Shown: positions 12,544-26,165 of the stretch, piece after piece
How positions within the stretch are numbered: position 1 is the stretch's first letter
Layout: each line of letters opens with the position of its first letter
Source: Clavelina lepadiformis
Taxonomy: Eukaryota > Chordata > Ascidiacea > Aplousobranchia > Clavelinidae
Direction: 5' to 3'
Length of the DNA: 64,000 bases
Assembly: GCF_947623445.1 (NCBI RefSeq)
Contig: NC_135245.1
Coordinates: forward strand, 3,603,501 to 3,667,500
The notes under the pieces: model-generated
What the model was told of the DNA's origin: nothing
Databases searched by the model: none
What the model saw: only the letters and a program-made list of their open reading frames with translations
Program-made: the position numbers and the translations under genes

Positions 12544-12742
12544 TGACGGTTGATTGTTTTCAAAAAATGATTTGCACTATAGATAATACGTATTAGGCCT
12601 GTGTTTGATTTGTACAATTACTTTTGTTTCCACTATTTCGACAAAATTACGGAATGCAATGTCTCAAGGTATCTTTTCATTAAAACTCTGCGACTTCAAC
12701 TTAATTTGGCACTTAATTTTTCGTTAAGCTGTAGTAAGTTGG

Positions 12743-13771
12743 TTATTGATATCCACGCAATCGAGGAAGTATAGTATATTGACATATAGCGCTTCCTATT
12801 GACGATATCAATATTGCGGTAGCTACACGAATGCCATCATACAAAAGTACATCATCATCCAAACAACCTACGAGAAAACGTACGCGGCTGATACCAAACA
12901 TAGGCAGATTAGAACCATTTGCATTCACGTGTTGTACATTACCCGGACATATCTGTAAACTACCTCCGGTTTTAGTTGGCAAGCGCTCTCAGATTGATCT
13001 AAAATAAAATGTGTAAAATAGTGATACTGGCTCCCGTGTCCAACAAACAGTACATAGTTTGATTTTCAACAACTACATTAACCAAGCGATTAAGGCTGTT
13101 ATCGGGTCCTTCGATGGATTCTGTTTCAAAAAGGTGCGAGGAAATCATTTACATCTTTATTTACTCGTGGTGACCTCTCGTGGCGCCGTGGGTCTATGAA
13201 CATCCTTATACTCACTCGATGCTGCATCACTCTTACCATGCGATGCTAAACGAACGGGGCAACGTCGGGCAAAATGGCCAATTTTACCACAAGCAAAACA
13301 CTTACGGTTTCGTGGAGGATCTTGCTTATAGCGTTCGTACTGTCGGTGTCTATGCTCAGTCATGTTCTTTCCGCTCCAAGCTTCGTTTTGCACCTGGTCC
13401 TAATCCCGAGGGAACTTCGACGTAACGTCTTGTAGTTCAGCAAATTCTTGTTGCATATCTTGTAAATACTGTAGTGCAGTATTAACTTCGTTACCGTTTG
13501 ACACTGCTGAAATTCCGTCTACTGGCATTGACGTTGTTGGCAACTTTAGACGCGAGCATACGAAAGCTTGCTTCTCGCCAAATATTTGATCACGAAGTCG
13601 AGACAAGGCGTAAAGGCGTAAAGAACGCAAAACGAAGCAGGTCTTTTTATTGTCGCGGACATTGCTGCATGCTCTGTTCGCCAGTGAATGGTCTGCACAA
13701 ACGTAGGTTCGTCCACTTTCGGTGAGTAGCTGCACTCGATCTAAAAGTTCAGTTTGTAATTGTAACTGCAT
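12743..13771 (-). pseudogene. Degenerate gag-protease of an LTR retroelement
   Basis: Read on the minus strand: a gag-like frame (13771-13400), a frame with a CCHC zinc knuckle (CFACGKIGHFARRC, within 13393-13157), then at 13040-13023 the retropepsin motif LLDTGAS, soon followed by a stop. Further protease-like sequence lies in 12982-12743. The order gag, zinc knuckle, aspartic protease is that of Ty3/gypsy- or BEL-type elements. Stops and frame changes show it is dead. No reverse transcriptase, integrase or LTRs were found next to it. Confidence 0.75.
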
Positions 13772-13859
13772 CTGATGGTAAGCATTGCATCCGACTTCTT
13801 TGGATCGTTCAATGAGCTCCTAGAATGACAAATCGTAGGCATCGTTTGCACCGTTATTC

Positions 13860-15802
13860 AAATCTCAGAGAAAATCGAAAAATAGGTTGAACTTTTGGCC
13901 CGATAACAGGACGCAGAGAGCAAACATTGTCGATCAGCCATAGCAATAAAATACTTAATAGATAAAGCAATATGAAGTAAAACCTCGGCTGTGACTGAAA
14001 CGGTGGAAGCTGATCTTGGCGCGGTCGCCAATTTGTTAGATGGAAAGCAGATATTCAAGTCAGGAACTGTACAGCTTCGCTATCGGCAAGCCATCATACC
14101 GAAGTCGACCTTGTGCGTTGGTTGATATGAATATATTTAAATTGACTTCTGATAAAAACTGGCAGTAAATAGGATCACACTAATAGCTACAACTTCAATG
14201 ACCAACACACGATCCAACGCTCAAAACCGAACCGACTCGATACACCTAAAAGGAAAACGGAAAAATTCAACAATCAGCAAGTGCAGGGGAAGCTGGCGGC
14301 ATAATTTCGAGGCGTGGGCAACAAATAAGACCAAAACAAAACTTAATAACGTAATACTATTAGTAAAGAACACAATTAACAAATCATACAAGCAAAGTAC
14401 AGAAAAATATATAATCTACAAACGTGTAAACAAATCAAACTCATAATATTATACCAAAGAACACACAAAACGACAAATTAAAGTGTAATAGCTCAAAACT
14501 TCTTAAACATTTAAATACTTCGTAAAGTGTATTCATATTTGTTACACTTGTATGTTGCAAAGCAATACTGTACTACGAAATGAGGAATCCTGTCTGTATC
14601 GGAACCTGAAGCACAAAATATAACGAAGCAAGTGTTCGTGCGGAAACTACTTTTGTTTTGCCATCTTTAAACATGCAATAAATTAAACACATCCAGAATT
14701 ATCCTATAAAAAATAAGTATAATGTATAAATCATTGAAGATATTGATACTCAACTGTTCCAACCCTGAATGTAAGTGTACATTCTCCAGGGTAGCGTCGT
14801 TTTGGGAAGTCTAGCGTTAGCTGAAAAAGATATTCCAGCATGAGCATTCAAAACGTATGATTTTTCAATGCAAGAAATATACAAAAGATACGCACAAAAG
14901 TTCGTCACTTAGGTGCGTCTAATAAATCCAGATGATAGGCCTTGATAGATTTTGCTTAATGTGCCGTCTTTTTGCGTTATTATTTATTTACTGTGTACCG
15001 TAAAACTTTGTCAGCAAACATCTGTGCAAATCGCCACCGTCGCGAGAAATTGAATCGTATAAGACTAAAATTCTTTCAAGTTGCCGATCGTTATGTGAGG
15101 CTAGATTTTTACGATCCTGTTTTATGCCAACGTAAGTAACAATGGTGGCATACTAGGGTAGTAAACTTTTTCTTACCTTAATGTTTGAGCTGTAATTTTA
15201 AAGTTATGTTTGCCATCAGGAAATTCATTTTTAAATTTTACGAGAAAAGACATAATATAGCCATAAAAAATTTATTACGTTTATTAAGTAGTGAAGGAAA
15301 CTTAAAGCCACTTAAGGGACACCTTGTAAGTTGTAACGTCTACGAGCTAGATCGGTGATATGATGGTTCAAAGTGACATGATGATTCTGATCAAATAATG
15401 CTTGGACCATTTAGGTCAAACAAGGGAGGTGCGAAAAGAATCAATGTCGTTGAACAGAAGCGATTGTGTTTACTTAAGTTGGAGCTAATCAGCAACATTG
15501 CAGAAATGTATGCACGACGATCTAAGCATCTTTGGGTTTCAGTGTACAACACTTGAAACCAAAAACAAACTGCTTTTACCAAGCTCGTTGAAATAGTTCT
15601 CGGCCGTTTGTAGTCCGGTCTTATTTGCTGCTACAAAAAAATGTATAATGGTATGATCAGTATATTATGTGTCGTACTTTCCGTTCTGGATTCATTGTAC
15701 ACTAACCTTTAGTCCGTTTATGCGGTAAAATACCACATTAAATCTACAGAATTATATTCAAAGTTTTAAGGTTGGGTATAAGTTTGTCAAAAGTTAGCCG
15801 AC
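13860..15802. other. Intergenic with a dispersed repeat
   Basis: No gene seen. The stretch 14198-14460 resembles 42050-42365: both share a CAATCAGCA ... GCCGGCGGCAT/GCTGGCGGCAT core followed by ACAAATRAGACCAAARCAAAACT. They therefore belong to one dispersed repeat family of unknown class. Confidence 0.5.
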
Positions 15803-18800
15803 ATGAGTTTAACTGATCTTCTAAAGGCCTACAAGGAAGGAAAATTTGGATGCTATGAGAAGCGATTGTTTCTTCTTTTATTTTTGGCCACAGTGTCCAA
15901 TGTTTTTCCAGCTTTGCTGACCCTGGTTTCTCAATATACTCCAACGCATTATTGCGCTGAAGTTGCTGAACAGATTCAAAACGCCACCGAGCGGGTAAGG
16001 GCATCTGTGACTGATAAGATGTTGTAGTTAAGATAAAATGAACCTAGACAATTTAAAATAAGAGAAGTAAGATAGATATTCAGCTGTTAATACATTTTCT
16101 CATCAGGCATCAGACTATGGAAAAAAATAAAACGACTTTAAGTTAGAAGTATAGAAAACTGGATCAAACCATAAGTGGACGTTTTGTCAAAGATGACCAG
16201 TTTAACTGAAAAGATGTCGCGTTTTTTACCCTTTCCAGCTTTTAGAGACTGGCAGTACAATACCAGGTAACTGGGAAGAACTGGCACTTAACTACACAGT
16301 ACCATGGGAGAAAGATGACCTTGGCAACTACCATAGAAGTTCGTGCGAGAGGTACAACGTATCGTCAATTCCCCTAGATCTGGCCAACACTGGTATGGAC
16401 AGATGACATTTATTTGAAACTATTTTTTCCATGTCCTGTGCTTATAATTACAATCAAATGATTTTACAAAACTATTTAACTACTATACAATTCAATTCCA
16501 TATCGTACAAGAAGTTCTAACATACTGAACATTTTGTGCTGAATGTAAATGTTTTGTAAGTCGATATGTTTTGGTTCTGACGTTTGCTACTTATATAGTA
16601 TATAACTTTTACGAGCAAAACTATTTTGTTTTTGGTTTGTTTTAGGAACTTCGATGGCCGACAACCGTTCGATAATTTCCTGCGATTCTATATTTTTTGA
16701 AGGCAACGCAACTTCAATGACGACTGAAGTGAGTAAGTCCTATATATACAAAGCCATTTTCACAGGCAATTTTAGCTACATTTTTACTTTTTATCTTATA
16801 GTGTTATTAAAAGTGCATTTCTAAAAAAAAAAATTCAGAAAAGAATTTATGGAAACACTTTTGTGACAAATTTGATTTCATTGCATGATCCGTTTGAAAA
16901 GACAACTTGCCGCAAATAAAGGCTGTAAGTTTTGCAAACATTCACCTTGTTACCATCTTTAACTAAATATATTTCTTCTGTTTTACATTCAAGTTCCAAC
17001 TGGTGTGCGATAACGACTGGAAGAAACCGTTGTACACCGCAGTCTATATGGTTGGAAATTTTATTGGCGGATTTACTGGCGGGATTGTCTCGGACAGGTA
17101 AACAAATCTCAATCAAGTTTTTTATCACAACCAATGTTAAGACCAATGTTAATGTTTAATTTGCGGCAATTGACTTTTGTTACGAACTAAACAAATGTGA
17201 TTGTTGTTCTTCTATGCCTATTATGCAGGTTTGGACGGCGGTTTACTTTTTTATCTTTCACTGCGCTGCAATTTGCTGTTGCTTTTTTCCTTGGGTTTGT
17301 AAGCAGCGAGATTGCTTACGCCATTCTCATGTTCTGTGGTGGCTTTGGAGGCCTGATTAACTACATGGCTGCTACAATCATTGGTAATGTGATAAACGGC
17401 TATACTGTATTCCAATCTTCTTTAGTATAGAAAAAACTTTGCAGAATTATGAGGTTTTTGTGAACGCATTTTCGAAGTTATTAACTCTCCAGATAAGGTT
17501 AAAAATTTAACGATACGCTCAGCTATGTTTAGGTTATGAATTTGTGGCACCCCAGTTCCGCTTTGTGATGTATTTTGCCATTGGATCCGCGTTCGCAGTT
17601 GGTTACATGTTGCTGGCGCCTATCATGTTTATCTTTCAAGACTGGAGATGGTACATGAGGTTTACTGGCTTGGTCGGTTTGCTTTACATTCCGTATTACT
17701 GGTAAGTCTATTGTAAAAAGAGCAACTTATCCCGGAGCGCTTGCTTAACTAAATCATTCTGATCTATATCTCATCAAATGTTTTAATAGCTAAATAAAAA
17801 TTTCGGATCAGTCAATCGTTCAGTTGTTTGGAAAATACGTTTCGTCATGTTTCACAACTATTTGTTTGTATAGGACAGGAACTTAAGATGCCACTATAAG
17901 CGATTTAGAACTATATTCTCCAAACCGCTTCATGTTTAATCCGTCATAATGCTCTATACTTTTTTCAATAAGCAATATATAACGACTCCTTTACAATGAA
18001 GATCCTATAATTTACACTTTACACTCTGTAGCATATCATGTAAGATAGCGTCAGCAATTGTTCGGGATTAATACGTCTTCTTTGCTCTTGCAGGTTAATT
18101 GACGAAACTCCTTTGTGGCTGTTGGCAAAAGGAAGAAACGAAGAAGCCAAAAAAGTCCTGAAGAAAGTGGCGAAGATGAATGGCAAAGACGATTCGTATG
18201 TTACCGAGGAATTGGAAAACTTGATAAAAAACAGGATTGCATCCACATCCGGAGGAGGAAGCTTCCGGACATTTGTAAAAGTTTTCAAGAGTCACGTTCT
18301 TGTTTATCGCATCTTTGCTATCTGCTTTTCATGGTAAGGTTTTGCTAATGACAAATGACCTTAGCTTAGAACTTACCTAAAATATTTGTTGACAAAATAG
18401 CATATCGATAAAGTGCTTTATGCTTGATCGTAAGCAAAGCTAAAACTGAACACACTACCCTTAACATAAACAGATTAACAGAGTCACTATTTCACCATAA
18501 GTATGCCACGCAATTATTGTCAAAAAGATTAGAAGATTGTTAGGTTAGAAGAATGGGTGTAGGCAAACTTGAACTATTTAGGACCTAATTGATGATAGGT
18601 TTAGATCAGCAGAAAGATTTAGGTTAGGTTTAGGTTACTATGTCATGACATTCAAGTCAGGTAACAACAAACTATGGAAAATGACTTTAAACATAAATAA
18701 TAGCCGGTGAAAGTAGAAAATAAATAATAGTCTGGTGAAATAGTCACAACCAAACAGAAATGCAAAGATATTCTGTTTTTTGTATATCTTCGATGTGTTT

Positions 18801-19817
18801 AATTTTTACTTATCATTCAGAAGAGAAAATAGTTATATTCAAGTGATTTTGAATTTTTTTTGACCTGCAAGCTTGGTGAAACTTTTTTCACCAATCTCGA
18901 TAAGAAACTCTCTCTTCGCATCTTGAATGGTGAGTAAAGGCTCTGCTCTTTCTTGCGTTTCATTTGAAACATGTTGCTCTAATCAGGTGCATCGTTGGAA
19001 TGACTTATTACGCGATCGCTTTGAATACGAATAGTTTGTCGGGAAGCAGATTTATGAACGTATTTTACGCCGGATTAATGGAGGCTGCATCCATTATGAT
19101 CTTTTTCATAACTTCTGAGTGGTTCGGAAGAAGAAATAGTTACATGGCATCGATGTTTTGTTGTGCCATGTCACTGGGAATTACGCCGTTCATTGCTTTA
19201 TGTAAGTGGCTATGGCTATCTATTGTAACAACGTCTAGATACGCTGTATTAACTGAGACAGCTTTTATTTCAAAGCGCAAAGCATACGCTAAAGGTGTTT
19301 TCAGTTGGTTTGCTTTCAACTGCAGGGAGTGATACTGCAGTTGTGTTTGCAACAATGGTGAGCAAGCTTATGGTAGGGCTTGCGTTTGGAATCGTGTATA
19401 TATATACCGGGGAACTCTTTCCTACCGAAGCTCGCCAATCAATGGCCGGACTCGCGTCTTCTTTTGCTAGATTCGGTTCCATCCTCTCTCCATTTCTCAT
19501 ACATTCAGGTTTGTTTGTTTTATTCGAGTAATCAAACCATTGTGGCCACACACGTCTTTTGTGATAGACCCGATAGGAAGGTAGAGAGATGAACAGATGG
19601 AAAGATTTTCTTGCAGCTCACCAAAAGTGTGCATTGAGCAAAAATTGACTGATTTGTCTCCATTTCACTTGCAGGAGAGAACGGAGACACTGTGGCGCCA
19701 TCCGTGGGCATGGCTGGAGCAATCATTTTCTCAGTGTTACTTTATATGTTTCTGCCGGAAACAGCAAAACAGGAACTCCCAGAAACCATTCACGACGCGA
19801 TACACTTGAAGGGGTAG
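15803..19817 (+). CDS. SLC22-family organic ion/solute transporter
   Basis: Plasma-membrane major-facilitator transporter related to organic cation/anion and carnitine carriers. Ten exons join in consistent phase: 15803-15994, 16239-16392, 16646-16728, 16994-17097, 17229-17383, 17533-17701, 18094-18333, 18987-19201, 19326-19508, 19675-19817. The protein is 545 residues, normal for the family. It has TM1 near residues 20-45, then a large N-glycosylatable extracellular loop with cysteines. The MFS loop motif GGIVSDRFGRR follows TM2. The SLC22 signature DETPLWLLAKGR precedes the cytoplasmic loop, TSEWFGRRNSYM lies in the second half, then GELFPTEARQ, and LPETAKQELPETI ends the protein. An AATAAA is at 19903-19908. 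Substrate cannot be told from sequence, nor can an exact orthologue among SLC22 members. Confidence 0.92.
18483..18747. mobile_element. MITE in SLC22 intron 7 (family copy A)
   Basis: Ends are inverted copies of ACTATTTCACC (18486-18496 and complement 18734-18744). The interior is related, in opposite orientation, to the copy at about 50832-51085, sharing AGTAACCTAAACCTAA and CCATTCT-CTAACCTAAC tracts. It is non-coding. Target duplication is unclear. Confidence 0.7.
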
Positions 19818-21085
19818 ACTGTCTGTCTTTTCGGTTGTTAGTATAACAGTGTGATGCATTGTGGTATACCTATATCGTTGCTCTTACACCTTTGTTTAGA
19901 AAAATAAAGTGGACACAATGCGTTGGACAGAACTCAAACAAGAACAAGGAGGAAAACATGGTAGAAAAGGAAGAAAATGGAGATGAAAAATTTTAAAAAA
20001 ACGAAGCATGAAATCAAAAACAATTTAACGGAAGTGTACATAAAGTATCCATTTTAATTCTACTTGTCTTGAAATGACAGAAGAATGCTTATAAGCCGTA
20101 GCTTTTCAATAAACCCATTAGGCCGTACTAACCCTAACAATATCCTTCAATGCTAATCCACGTATTTAAAGTTATCTTTGTAATTTACCGTATGTGATAG
20201 AGTTGACACACTTGTTATGTTATTCACCATGAATCGCATTTTACTTTTTGTAATTAAGTAAGGTTCACTTGTTATTCGTTTGAGTTATACAATAGTGACA
20301 GAATTTGGAGAAAACCACAAACAATACATAGTCGAATGTTATCTCACTATGAATCTTATTTTCGGACAAAGCGCATCAAAATATATTTTTTGTGTGAATA
20401 GCATGTATGCCATGCAATGAAGTTTTTGTTATGTGCTTGCGTGTGGTACATGCTTTGAAAAGAATCAATCGCCAACCTTCGTGCTCTTATGATGTTGTTC
20501 AATGGATTTGCGGCCATGCTGTTGTCATACTTACATAAACAGTGTCTAATCATTACGGACGTCTGCGTCAAATCTATTCATTACAGTCGTCATCATTAAG
20601 TCGGCTTTCCTTTAAAATCGTATTCTTCCCTTAAGCAACGATATAAACCCTGTGATGCAACGACCTAATGTCCAGAAAGATTTTTGCACCGCGAAACGTT
20701 TGTTATATACTTTGTGAATAAATTCCTCGGAAAATGTCAATATCGTGCCAAAATCTTCGTTTGGGTTTGTTAAAAGCCACACAAGAAAGACCTTTGCATG
20801 TCAAAAATAATATTTTAATAATGGTTTAGGAACTATATATACTGTAGGTTTCCATAATTCAACTGTCAGCAAACCTCGCTCTTTCTTGAAAGTTTGGCTG
20901 TAAGTTTAAATTGATTTTAAAATTTGCATTTGGGTATGTGATCTGCTTGTTAAGATTATATAGGCCATAAAATCGTGTGAAATTGTCCAACAAATGTAAG
21001 CCACATGGGACAGCAGTATATTCAAAACTTTTATGGTATATGTCAGAAAAGATGTTTAATAACGGATGGCAAATTTACTGATTGT

Positions 21086-21579
21086 TAAAGGTGGGCAGTG
21101 CCGGGATACTATAATACCGATACCGGTACCATCGGTATTTTTGAAAAAAAGTGCCGAATCTCTGTACCAAATTAATTTTTTCAAGAAATTTCAATCGGTG
21201 CCGGTACTTGGTACTTTTCACGTGATTATTTCGAAATTTTAACAAAATTTTTTTAGAAAATACAAGCTAATTAATCCTTAATACTAATTATAGCAACTGT
21301 TGATTTTTTTATCCAGAAATGTTAAGTAAAATTGCAAGCGATTAACGTCACATATGTTTTGACCTGGAGTAAGCTTTACTGGGGCATAGTAGCGGCAAAC
21401 ATTGCATTTGCAGCAGCATCTTTTCCACATAAAGTACTGGTACCAAGTACCGACAAAGTACCGAACTACTTTTTTAAATAGTACCGAATACGGAACATAC
21501 CGGAACCGTCGGTACACTTTTTGCTAAGAACCGGTACCGTTACTAACGGTACTTTCAAAGTACCGACTGCCCACCTCTG
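21086..21579. mobile_element. hAT-like MITE
   Basis: 494 bp with inverted ends AGGTGGGCAGT. Probable 8-bp target duplication CTGATTGT/CTGATTAG (two mismatches). The interior is rich in GGTACCGGTA-type short palindromes and has no transposase. A truncated relative appears near 31507-31600. Confidence 0.7.
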
Positions 21580-22215
21580 CTGATTAGGCTGTAGGCCTGT
21601 TAAATAAATCTCCTGCTAAATCTTCTGAAAAATCATTAACAGTAAAGCCAAATAATAATTTGTGAAGAAACATGTTGTCTGGTTGCTTATTAAGATCATC
21701 ACAACGTGTCGCGAAAGTGTCAGAGAAAGGCAAGCTTACTCTGTAAGTTATATGCTTATGTAATCCATCTTATATTTATCCATTGCAAAAGATATCCAGA
21801 GATCCAGATATCAAGTTAAATTACTATCACTAAGTTTTTGTTTCAAAACTCAATTCTTATAGCTGACGATGCCAAGCCATTCAAACTGTATATGAATTTA
21901 AAGTTGTATTGGTTAGTAACTAAGTATAATGTATTAAATATAGAAAATAAATTGTATGTAGTTGCCTACGTAGCAAAGTTGTTAAAGAATAACAAAACCA
22001 CAGTGTTAAACCGAAACTGAACCTAACCTTTTGAACCAGTTTGAGCGGACGTTACCGAGAAACCGAAGCGAACCTAGTATAATAAATTTTTTTAACTCAC
22101 ACTAAGTCCAAACCAGAACTAACGAAAACAAAGAAACTTTGTCGGCCGCAAACAAAATTTAAGAGAGACGACTGTATCTAGAAGTCGTTGAAAACATGTT
22201 TTGGTTGGTAATTTG

Positions 22216-23128
22216 GGTTCCACGACATATGGCCGCGGGAAAATGACTGCGAACAAACTCACCGGGGACAACTGAACGTGACGTAAATTGACCGCGAACA
22301 AACTGACTGTGATGTAAATTGACCGCGAACAAACTAACCGGGAACAGACTTACCGGAATGAAAATTGACCGGGAGGTAAATTGACCGTGCAAGTGCTGAA
22401 TTATTGTGTTTAAGTTGATGGTAGTATATGATATGTAAATATTTGTTTGTAACTATTTCCTTTGTTTTTAACAAAATTTTTTTTTATTTCAATACACATT
22501 GAAACATTTATTGAAATTAACAGAAATATTTCCGGAAATACGAGAAATACGAGTAACAACATTAAAAGACGTTCACTGCAAAACACATATGACACTACAT
22601 ATTAAGGGCACTAAAATTTACACAAACTGTTATTTGACAAATAAGGAAGTTTATTGCGCAAATTGTAGGTTGTGGGCGATGCCTCTGAGAAAATCTAATA
22701 TGACACGGTTTGCAAAATCTTCAACGATGGTTTGAAGTCGCGCATCCAGATCCTTGTATTTTCTCCTTTTGACAGGAGGCCCTTGGGCACAGAGCGCCTC
22801 AATCTTGTTTTTGTTTATGTTCTGCAATTTCCTCAAAGCTTCTACACCCTACAAGGGGCCAAAAAACTCTACGACAAGGCAACCTTGACTGCAATACACA
22901 TACTGGATAGTGAATAGATAGCGACTAGATAGTGAATTAGAATTTTGACCTTTTGACGGCCAATTTGTCGCCGGTTAATTTGATCGCTGGCCAATTTATC
23001 GACGGTTAATTTCATCGCCGGCCAGTTTACGTCACGGTTAATTTGATCGCCGGCCAATTTGTTGCCGGTCAGTTGTCCACTACCAGTTGTCGCCGGTGAG
23101 TTTGTTCACGGCCATATGTCGTGATCCC
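22216..23128. mobile_element. MULE-like element with tandem-repeat terminal inverted repeats
   Basis: 913 bp bounded by an exact 9-bp duplication GGTAATTTG (22207-22215 and 23129-23137). Both ends carry CACGACATATGGCC five bases in. They continue as about 180-bp arms of degenerate short repeats of the type AAATTGACCGCGAACAAACT, inverted with respect to each other. The interior carries a transposase C-terminal remnant on the minus strand. A 9-bp duplication fits the Mutator superfamily. Confidence 0.85.
22651..22836 (-). pseudogene. MULE/FLYWCH-type transposase C-terminal fragment
   Basis: A 61-residue open frame containing PPVKRRKYKDLDARLQ and ending FLRGIAHNL. This resembles, from memory of the family, the C-terminal tail of Mutator-like transposases associated with FLYWCH-type zinc fingers. 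The catalytic part is absent, so the element is non-autonomous. Confidence 0.6.
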
Positions 23129-24840
23129 GGTAATTTGGCCGTCTGCGTCGAATGAGATGACGGTGGGTAAAAGATTAGGTAAATCTGGCTCCACGTTTAA
23201 CGTATAAGGCTGCGTGTTCATCCTTAGCAGCTCACTACATTTGCAGAACGACCAACAGCTACAAACTGATAAAACATTATAAAAAAAACAAAAATAAGAA
23301 AACGAAACCGTAATGGTTGTTATTAGACTAATATCTGCTAAAGGTAGGCTACATAGCGCAAAAGCTTCTAACTTAGAAGAAAGTAATTAAGGAAAGAAAT
23401 TGAATTAAACTAGAAAGGAAACGTTAAAGTAAAATTAATTATCCAATGGCGTTACCTGTGTTTTATTATTGTGCTCTTTCTGGGTGCTCGGCATTTACAA
23501 ACTAAATTGGTTACGATTAACACACAAGCAAGTTTACATATAATTGCCACATGACAGTGGTAACCGTCACCTAAGTCATAATATAGAAATGTACCGTAAG
23601 GCAATCACAATAACAACATGGCCTTCACAAAAAGCTAAAAAAATACATACTTCTGATTTAAAATTGCTTGAGCTAACGTAATGCTACTTAGGCAGAGCAG
23701 TTGAAGAAATTAAAAAATCAGTTAGCTGGAATGTGTTATTTGAATCAGGAACGGATCGTATATTTGCAACTTTTCTAAACTTGAACTCGGAACGAAGTAA
23801 ATGTGTGCACACAATGGAAAATTGAACGAGATCGAACGTTAAAAGGAAACTTGAACAGGAGTTAAACCGTTTTCAACTGTGGTTCGATACTCTGAACAAA
23901 ACACTGAAAAATTAGAACAAATCCAGCTTTGTTTTATGATCAAAACTGCGTTCTCACAAACAAAAACTTTAGGGAAATTACCGAATTAAAGAATGGGAAT
24001 CACATTTTGTTACAACACACATTTTGTGTGGAAGGGCTCATGAAAGACTGTGTATAGAAGGATTCAACTACTTATTTACTAGCCTATTTAGTGTGTGTGG
24101 TATATTTTACAAGACGCAAAGTTCATACCATTGAATAGCCACTCCATACTTTTATGGAGAAAGTAGTAATAGCACAATCCGAAATATTTGGTTACTTTTT
24201 GCTATGAATTAAGAAACAAAAAACGAATTAATCAGACTCTTAGCGATTGCCTGGAGCACGATCCTATGGGAATTATTGGGGCCATGCGGCCCGGGTCCCC
24301 CATGCATATTATCTTTTGCTTCTTATCTTAGCTCCTGTATTTTACATTCATATTATGCTGTTACCCTATGATCTTAGATAACCACGTGATATAGCCTATG
24401 AAAAAGCTAGGCTACTTTCACATTGGTTGCACAATTATTCGTCATCTTAGTTGCCATAGCCTATAAACAATTGAACCAAATTCAGAAATTATACTTCGAC
24501 AGGCGTCACTTTGGTATACACGATTACTGGAAGATGGCAAAGACATTCCTCAATATTAAACAAAAATGCACACATTCATACAGTACTTTGATATTGTGCA
24601 TTTTATTTTCATTTAGGATGTGATGCAATTAGCCTGCTCACACATCCATTTAGCATATGTATATTTTGACATATAATATAAATTGGGTTTTTACAAGCAA
24701 TCGTAGGTTATCTAGGCCTATTTCCATTTTGAAAAGGGTCCCAAAATATCTCAAATGCAGTTCTAAAAAAGATAATTTGCATATCAGTCTTTTGTTAAAA
24801 TCATAGTAGCCCTTTCCGGGTTACTGCTGCCATTTTTTTA

Positions 24841-25372
24841 GTGGCAAGATTTTTTCCACCACCGATACTTAACAATGGAAATTGTCGACCCATAACATTC
24901 TGGCCATTGGATTGTAAAGATTTTGCTTCAGGTGAGTTTCATATGAATTCCTTTACACGGTAACAAAAAAGTTTTGATATTTGTAATCTGTGGCGCGTTA
25001 CACAGCAGGATAATTTGGTTTGGCACATCAAGCAATGTTTAAAATAATCAAATAAAAGTAAATACAAACGGAATTATTACATTGAAACGCGCCGCAGATA
25101 GCCCACAAACTAGTATGCATTTCATGTCGCATGCTACGCTGGCTACATAACGTAACTTCATATTGAACTAGTCCTTTGCGTAGGATTCAAACCACTGTAA
25201 AATAAAAAGTAGACAACATGTTTTCAAAATTTTTCTTATCGTTTGAAGGAATTCAAATGCAACTCACATGAACGAAATCTTCACAATCCATTGACCAGAA
25301 CACTTGTCATTTAAAAAAGCATCAAAGTGGGTCGACTTTTTCCATTGTTAAGTATAGAAACAATTTTGCCAC
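24841..25372. repeat. Long imperfect inverted repeat, about 125-bp arms
   Basis: Arms 24841-24960 and 25241-25372 are inverted copies. Each contains TACTTAACAATGGAAA, GTCGACCCA, a GG(C/T)CATTGGATTGT-type core and a GTGAGTT...GAATTCCTT tract, separated by about 280 bp. The class is unknown; it could be a foldback element or two opposed copies of one repeat. Confidence 0.75.
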
Positions 25373-25854
25373 CCAGACAATAACTTGGGAAGGATCAATT
25401 CTGTAACGTTTGGAGCGAAAACAAATTTGTTAGAGACAGACTAAGATGGTCTACAGTTTTAGAAGCTTTATTTTTGGCCCGTAGTGGAAAGCGTGGCAAC
25501 TGCACCCTTGTGATTTTTTAAGACTGTGCTTGGTGCACCAAAATGTCTATTTTATACTGCCAAAAGAAGGGCCTAGAGGCTTTGTGTTAAGGCTAGTGTT
25601 AAGGCTAGTGTTCATTCCAGACTGCAAAATACACGTAGTACATCATTTTGCATCCCAGGTTAAGTCGTCCTGCACCTCCGAGATCTTGTTGAAAAGTGCC
25701 ATGATTTCCAGCCCGAAACTTGGTGATGATTCCATGTCGAGGGTTCAACAGGTCCACTCAACAGGAGTAAGCGTTGTTTATGCCTTGTCCAAGGGAATTA
25801 CAATGGTAGCAAAACTGTACTCATTTCTTTATGGTATTAAGCGCCAGTGTTCTA

Positions 25855-26165
25855 ATGACTCGAGTCTATGACTTGACTTAAGTCAGCTTGAGCCACTTTT
25901 TTTAATTACTTGACCCGAGTCTCGGAAAGTAACTTGACGCAAGTTATTAAATCTTAGTTGTTAATTTGTTGATCAACTGAATTACAGACATTTGATTTCG
26001 TAGGAAACGATTGGTTAAAGGGATAGCCAATGATATGACATGATTTGACTTGCATTTTATTTTAACTTGACTTGATCCAATTAGTAATTTGACTCGACTT
26101 GACTTAAGTCAACTTCCAAAATAACTTGACTTAACTCGAGTCTTAAAAAAATGACTTGGCTATAG
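25855..26165. repeat. ACTTGACTTGA / ACTCGAGTC low-complexity repeat
   Basis: Many degenerate copies of TTGACTTGACTTAAGTCA and the palindrome ACTCGAGTC occur on both strands, with AATGACTCGAGTC-type sequence near each end. It is probably a degraded transposon or foldback element. No coding potential. Confidence 0.55.
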
